From Bolinopsis microptera (lineage: Eukaryota > Ctenophora > Tentaculata > Lobata > Bolinopsidae), in NCBI RefSeq assembly GCF_026151205.1, contig NC_087084.1:2636845-2700844 (forward strand): a stretch of 64,000 nucleotides of DNA. Reading direction: 5' to 3'. Below, in pieces: positions 59,386 to 64,000 of the stretch. Below the pieces are notes generated by a model. It was not told the origin of the DNA and did no database searches. It saw nothing but the letters and a program-made list of their open reading frames with translations. A program made the translations under genes and the position numbers. Numbering within the stretch: position 1 is the first letter of the stretch; the number at the start of each line of letters is the position of its first letter.

Positions 59386-60534
59386 AGATTTGAGAGGAGA
59401 TGTGGAGGATAGTTGATCGATAACTGCAGTAGGTAGCTGGTAGCTGTATCATGCACAACTGAACATTACACTTGGGACTTGTTACTGCTATACAGTGATA
59501 CATAAGTGTATCCCATAATTGGATAGCATGTGAGACGACACCAGATCAGGATTGTAGATCACAAGGCTCCGACAAGGCTAGTAAATAAAGGGTAATGCTT
59601 TAATGACATCGTGGTTATTGTGAAAAGATAATAATTAAGGTATAATGATTGTCTTATGTTTTTGAACGAACATAATTGTTGTGCCATCGGGATACGGATG
59701 TATAACCTGTAAAACGTGTTAATTACAATCAGAGAGGAATTTTTAACAGGAAACTAGTCTTGAATTAAAAGTACCAAGCGTGGGTTCTAATCATGTATAT
59801 TCCTTGTGTACTGTAGAAACAGTAGAATAGTTTAAATTTTTCTTAACCTTTGTTAGTGTTGTATCTCACCTTGTGTATTTCAGAAGCTTCGTCTTTAACA
59901 CGAAACCAAGTGTGCCAAATTTATTTGAAGACTTAAATTTTAACATCTTACTGCACTGTACTGAATTTATTTTATCGAGTGTGCCAACACTTTATCATTG
60001 TTCTTTACTTTATCATTCTTTAATGAGCTTTTTAAAAAATTTAATAATGAAACTATTTGAAGCTAAATGGGTAGTACACGACATGGGTTACTCATATCCA
60101 AAGATATTTGCTCAACTGACACTAACGACTGTTTTATGTTGGATTGGAGGTAGTAATATATTACTATTGATTGTTTGCTAACTTTACCAAGATTGATATT
60201 TTTCCATCCTATCGACTGCCTGCATTCAAAAGTTTGATCTTACGGATATAATATACAAAATATAAACAATGTATTTAAATTTTAAATTATATAACGAAAT
60301 AATACGGCGCCTATAACTCACACATCTTCCCAGGTTCCTATTACTATCATGACAGTAGTCAAGAATTCCAAATATATTCTACAAGTGAAAATGAGAACTT
60401 CTCGTTGAAACACCTTCTATGTGAGTCGTGAGTATGAAGACAACTAATTTGTAAGATGATGATATTTTAAAATTGTAAACCATGGGTGGTCTCAAGGCTG
60501 GACCTAGAAGGTTTTAACAGTTAACATAATTCAG

Positions 60535-63114
60535 CAAATTACAAGACCTCGCCCCTCCAATTAGAAGAACTAGATAAGCTTTACAATATCACAAGAGTCC
60601 CGAACTATAGAGAAAAGCTTTCAGAAATAGGATACCTAGATAACTTTTACTATTATAACCAGAAGGTTTGTTATTTCAATTGTCGAGTTATCAATACTAT
60701 TAGGAGAATGCAGAAAAAAGTAGCTGCAAGCAAGCAACCATGAAGTTGTAAAGCGGCTAATCGAATTCAAATTAATTTTCGTATTTCTATCTCTACCAAA
60801 TTGGCAGGTGGTAGACAATACCATCCAGAAGAGAATGGAGACAATTGACAAAGTTTGTCAGACAATAGATACAAGACACTACGGCTCAGTTCACCTTTAC
60901 CAAATGAAGTGAGGGCAAATCGTTAAATTAAAGCTATTCAGTTTAATCTTTCAGTTGGTTGAAATTATTAAAAATCATAAAATTCATTTTTTCATTTAAA
61001 TAAACGTCTTTTCTTTCCCTCAAGATCAGGAGGATAAGTGAGATGGATTTTTAATCAGGCAAAATGCTGATGAGTAGAACGTAAGATAAATTTTCCTAAA
61101 ATATATATATATAAGCAATGAGTTTACCCATTTCAGTGAGTTAGGGGTCACATGGTGTCCAGTTTTTAAAGCTGGAAGCACCACTTGGAAGAACTACTTC
61201 TTGAAAAAATTTGTCAACATAAGACTTACAAACGATCTTTCTCTCTTGAAGAATAGAATCCTGGCGTAAGTGTTACTTTAAATACCGTTATGATTATGAT
61301 AATATAATGATCCAATAGATGTTTTTCTATTGTGTCAATTGACCAACCAATATCATTTGCTTCATAATAAGCCTATTTCTGAACCAAATCAATGGAAATT
61401 ATTGTTTTTCTTGACTAAATTAAAGATTTTTGCAGAGTAAAATCAGGGTTGGTAGATGGGAAACAAGTGTACAGGGATGAGAGTGTGACTAATATGAGGT
61501 TTACAGTTGTGAGGCATCCACTATCGAGGATCGTAAGTCTATTAACTTAAGCATTGTTTTTACTTCTATCAACATATTTCATTAGTGTATATTGTATAGT
61601 GAGTATATATGCTATATAATAGGAAGTGATCCGTATGCGGCGAGCACTTGCTAATAATTAGCTGATTGATAGCCAATTAGTTCTATTTAACATTGAAGTG
61701 GGATTAATTTTTATCAAAAATAATAATAATACCAATTTGTCATATCTAATTCAAATGATGGAGTAGTTTGCTGTTTATTAGTCTCATGATTGAAATACTG
61801 ATAGTTAGTTCGTAACTTCCTGTTTCATTTGTCCTTGTCTCTTCCAACCGGATATTATCCAACTATCAGTATATCTAATTCAGATTAGTCATGTTAACAA
61901 TGCAGCAAAAGATAGTGAAATGGTCGCAATGAAAAACTCTTGGATTTATGAAGCAATTGTTCATAACAGAAAGGGATCATTGATTAATTCGACTATTGAA
62001 TTGAACACATATAAAAGAGAATTGGATCACTACTTTTTATGGGTAAGAAATCATTTGATTTTCTAAAATTATTAATATTCAAGACAAGAGCTTTGACAAG
62101 ATTTAACATCTCTGTTAAAATATAACATCCAACGGGACCCAAATTGAAACTCAATTACAGGGGTGTCTCTGGAGTCTATGTATTAATTTTCTGCCTCTAT
62201 AATCTACATGAATTAAAAAGAAATTTAACCTTTATAACAATTTTCAGCTAACACTAAAAAAAGTCTACAGCAAACCTAAAATATCAGATAAAAATCCTTT
62301 TCTTCATCCACCATATCCTCAATTAGATGATCTGATCAATTATATCAGGTATGCAATTTTATCGGGTACCTTTTAAAATTTTACATCTCGAACTTTCTGC
62401 AAGACTCTACTTTACTAAGATCAGTGGCATAACGAAGGGCCCCGCTGACCCCGCTGTGCGGGGGAGGGGGGCGCCATCTTAGGGGGGCGCAAAATGGTCG
62501 TTTGAATGTGGGACAATTTTGAAAAACTTAACTGAGGTATATACTAGAGCAAAACCCTAGTATCCTCTAAAATCTCCTAATTTGTTCAATTTTAGGGAGG
62601 GGCACCAAAAGGGGAGGGGGCGCATTTTCGGCACAGGGGCGCGCCGCCAACAGGCAACATTACGCCACTGACTAAGATCATTAAATAATGGTTTGTTTGT
62701 GGCATGGTGATGTCAAATTTAGGTAAGAGAGCACATAATATTATTATATATAAGTGATGTTGGAACTTAGAATAATAATTTTGCTAAGATAATCATTCCA
62801 TTAACCAAGCTACTCTTCACAGATTAGGTTCATACAATGGGCATTGGGCTCCAGCTTGGAAATGGTGCAATGTCTGCACTAATAAGTTAAACTATATGAT
62901 AAAGCTTGAAGAAGAACCCTTAGAGCTTTGGTATTTACTTGACAAACTAGGGATGTGGTCAGAAAGAGGACTTTTTCATGATGTTAAAGCCAACAGCTCG
63001 CCAAAAGTACAAAACTTAACTAAAGTTTGCCCCACTTTAGACAATGACCAAATTGAATGGCTGAATAGATATTATGAGTATGACCTTAAAATGTTTGACT
63101 ACGAAGTGTCGTAG
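60535..63114 (+). CDS. carbohydrate sulfotransferase (CHST family), seven exons recognised, 5' end not found
   Basis: Predicted Golgi enzyme moving sulfate from PAPS to a sugar acceptor. Exons 60535-60665, 60808-60908, 61137-61265, 61436-61532, 61884-62042, 62248-62348 and 62823-63114 have GT/AG borders and agreeing phases, giving about 336 residues to a TAG at 63112. PAPS-binding motifs are visible: the 5'-phosphosulfate loop in CPVFKAGSTTWKNYFL (exon 3) and the 3'-phosphate motif FTVVRHPLSRI (exon 4). The last exon has GHWAPAWKWCNVCTNKLNYM, the HW.P....C..C...Y signature of the CHST8-14-like group. A start codon and membrane anchor must lie upstream of 60535; the hydrophobic frame at 59873-60181 is a weak candidate. 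A hAT-like MITE sits in the last intron. Confidence 0.9.
62422..62670. mobile_element. hAT-like MITE, 249 bp, perfect 8-bp TSD
   Basis: Starts CAGTGGCATAACG and ends TTACGCCACTG. ACTAAGAT is directly repeated at 62414-62421 and 62671-62678, the 8-bp TSD of hAT elements. The interior is GC-rich with long G runs (GGGGGAGGGGGGCGCC), unlike its surroundings. It lies in the last intron of the sulfotransferase gene. Confidence 0.9.
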
Positions 63115-63425
63115 TATATAATATGTATAATCATTTAACTATTTTAACCAATTATTTTATCTTTCACAAAGTCAAACCATTAGCTTAGGTCTTTAGTTAG
63201 TCGTCAATAATTTGGATTAACTTTAGATTATCATATGAATTACTATTCCGACTCAGCTGAATGATTAACCGGTGAAACACGTAAAATATTTGTTCCGTGA
63301 TGAATGGTTAAAGGAAAAGGAGCCTTGGTAAAAGATTTGAAATTTTTGTACACTCAATACTGCAAATCAAAATATTATACCAAGTAAAGTCCAAAATAAA
63401 CTGTGATAAACTGTTGGTGAAACAA

Positions 63426-63832
63426 CTGGTTATATATCTAAATTAGATTACTGTAATTCTCCGTACATGAATCTACCTAAGACCAAACTAAGCAAACTTA
63501 GATCCACCCTTAATGGGGCAGTTCGTTTCATCTATAACATAGAAGACAGAACCCACAAATCAGTTCACGGTACTGCACCTGATTACCTCAAAGCACTACT
63601 GGATTTGGATGTAGCGGATATAGAACTCTCAAACACCATGACCAGGTCGAAGAGACCTGGTGACCATCTCATGCTCAAGGTACCAAAGAATAAAAGGTCC
63701 AAAGTTGATGACAGACGTTTCTCAAGCCATGCACCGATTGCATGGAACTCTCTTCCACTGATGTTGAGATGTATTACTGATAGCAACTGCTTCAAGCGAA
63801 TGTTAAAGAACCATCTATATAATAAGTTTTGA
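63426..63832 (+). mobile_element. LINE 3' fragment (CR1/L2-like terminal region)
   Basis: YISKLDYCNS upstream of the ATG, followed by LPKTKLSKLRSTLNGAVRFI, HGTAPDYLKALL, RRFSSHAPIAWNSLPL and FKRMLKNHLYNKF, is the C-terminal module of CR1/L2/Rex-like LINE proteins. About 30 residues expected between EDRTHK and SVHGTAPDYL are missing, so it is an internally deleted remnant. Its terminal TAA/TGA region runs to about 63835. Confidence 0.82.
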
Positions 63833-64000
63833 TGTTTTTTCTTTCCATTTGTCTTCACTTTGCAAGACACCTTGGCTTTTATTTCTTGCCGCACTCCATT
63901 TTATGTCTAAGATCTCTACCTTTCTGTGTCGCTGTACTAACCTTTATTATACCTACATGTATTGTATGGTCTCTGCTTCTTTTTAGTTTAGTGTGGTTTA

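Noticed and set aside
59873-60181. 102-codon frame as the 5' exon of the sulfotransferase
   Set aside because: A hydrophobic tail is present, but I could not find a phase-compatible donor joining it to 60535 with confidence.

Overview
This is an AT-rich window from an animal nuclear genome. It has GT/AG introns, widely spaced small exons, interstitial TTAGGG repeats, several LINE classes, SINEs, MITE-like elements and many minisatellites. The genes are metazoan families: a TRPC-type channel pair, an endosomal-type Na+/H+ exchanger, a GPCR and a carbohydrate sulfotransferase. The sequence does not fix the species. A non-vertebrate, possibly early-branching marine animal fits, but that is a weak inference.

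Layout. 1-2.5 kb is an abnormal stretch with inflated homopolymers, probably poor consensus, and it cuts off a GPCR gene (minus strand, 2.5-3.1 kb). 3.1-14.6 kb holds no convincing gene. It carries a fold-back repeat with a 31-bp hAT-like insertion, a TIR element whose core is telomeric repeat, degenerate minisatellites, tRNA-like SINE copies and LINE endonuclease scraps. 14.7-21.1 kb is a tandem duplication carrying three exons of the exchanger; one copy has decayed and holds a 1.4-kb TIR element with a SINE inside it. 24-32 kb is satellite-rich (about 19-bp, 7/9-bp and 42-bp units), followed by a segmental duplication leading into the TRPC genes. 32.9-39.9 kb holds two tandem TRPC-like genes on the plus strand. 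40-58 kb holds the 5' exons of the exchanger on the minus strand, with an R2/HERO-like LINE fragment (45.4-46.9 kb), a broken APE-type LINE (48.8-52.2 kb), a long-TIR element (43.4-44.5 kb) and a minisatellite-cored TIR element (54.6-55.4 kb). 60.5-63.1 kb is a seven-exon sulfotransferase on the plus strand, followed by a LINE 3' fragment.

Main gene result. Eleven minus-strand exons with matching splice phases join into about 474 residues of a NHE6/7/9-like exchanger running from 47.6 kb down to 16.1 kb. The two TRPC genes lie on the opposite strand inside its 18-kb intron. A second, better conserved pair of 5' exons at 57.6-57.9 kb ends in the same phase at the equivalent codon, so the locus has either alternative first exons or a broken tandem paralogue. 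The C-terminal exons of the exchanger were not found.

Main mobile-DNA result. Two independent TIR elements with target-site duplications carry tandem repeats as their core (TTAGGG in one, an 11-bp unit in the other). They may seed satellite arrays, including interstitial telomeric repeats.
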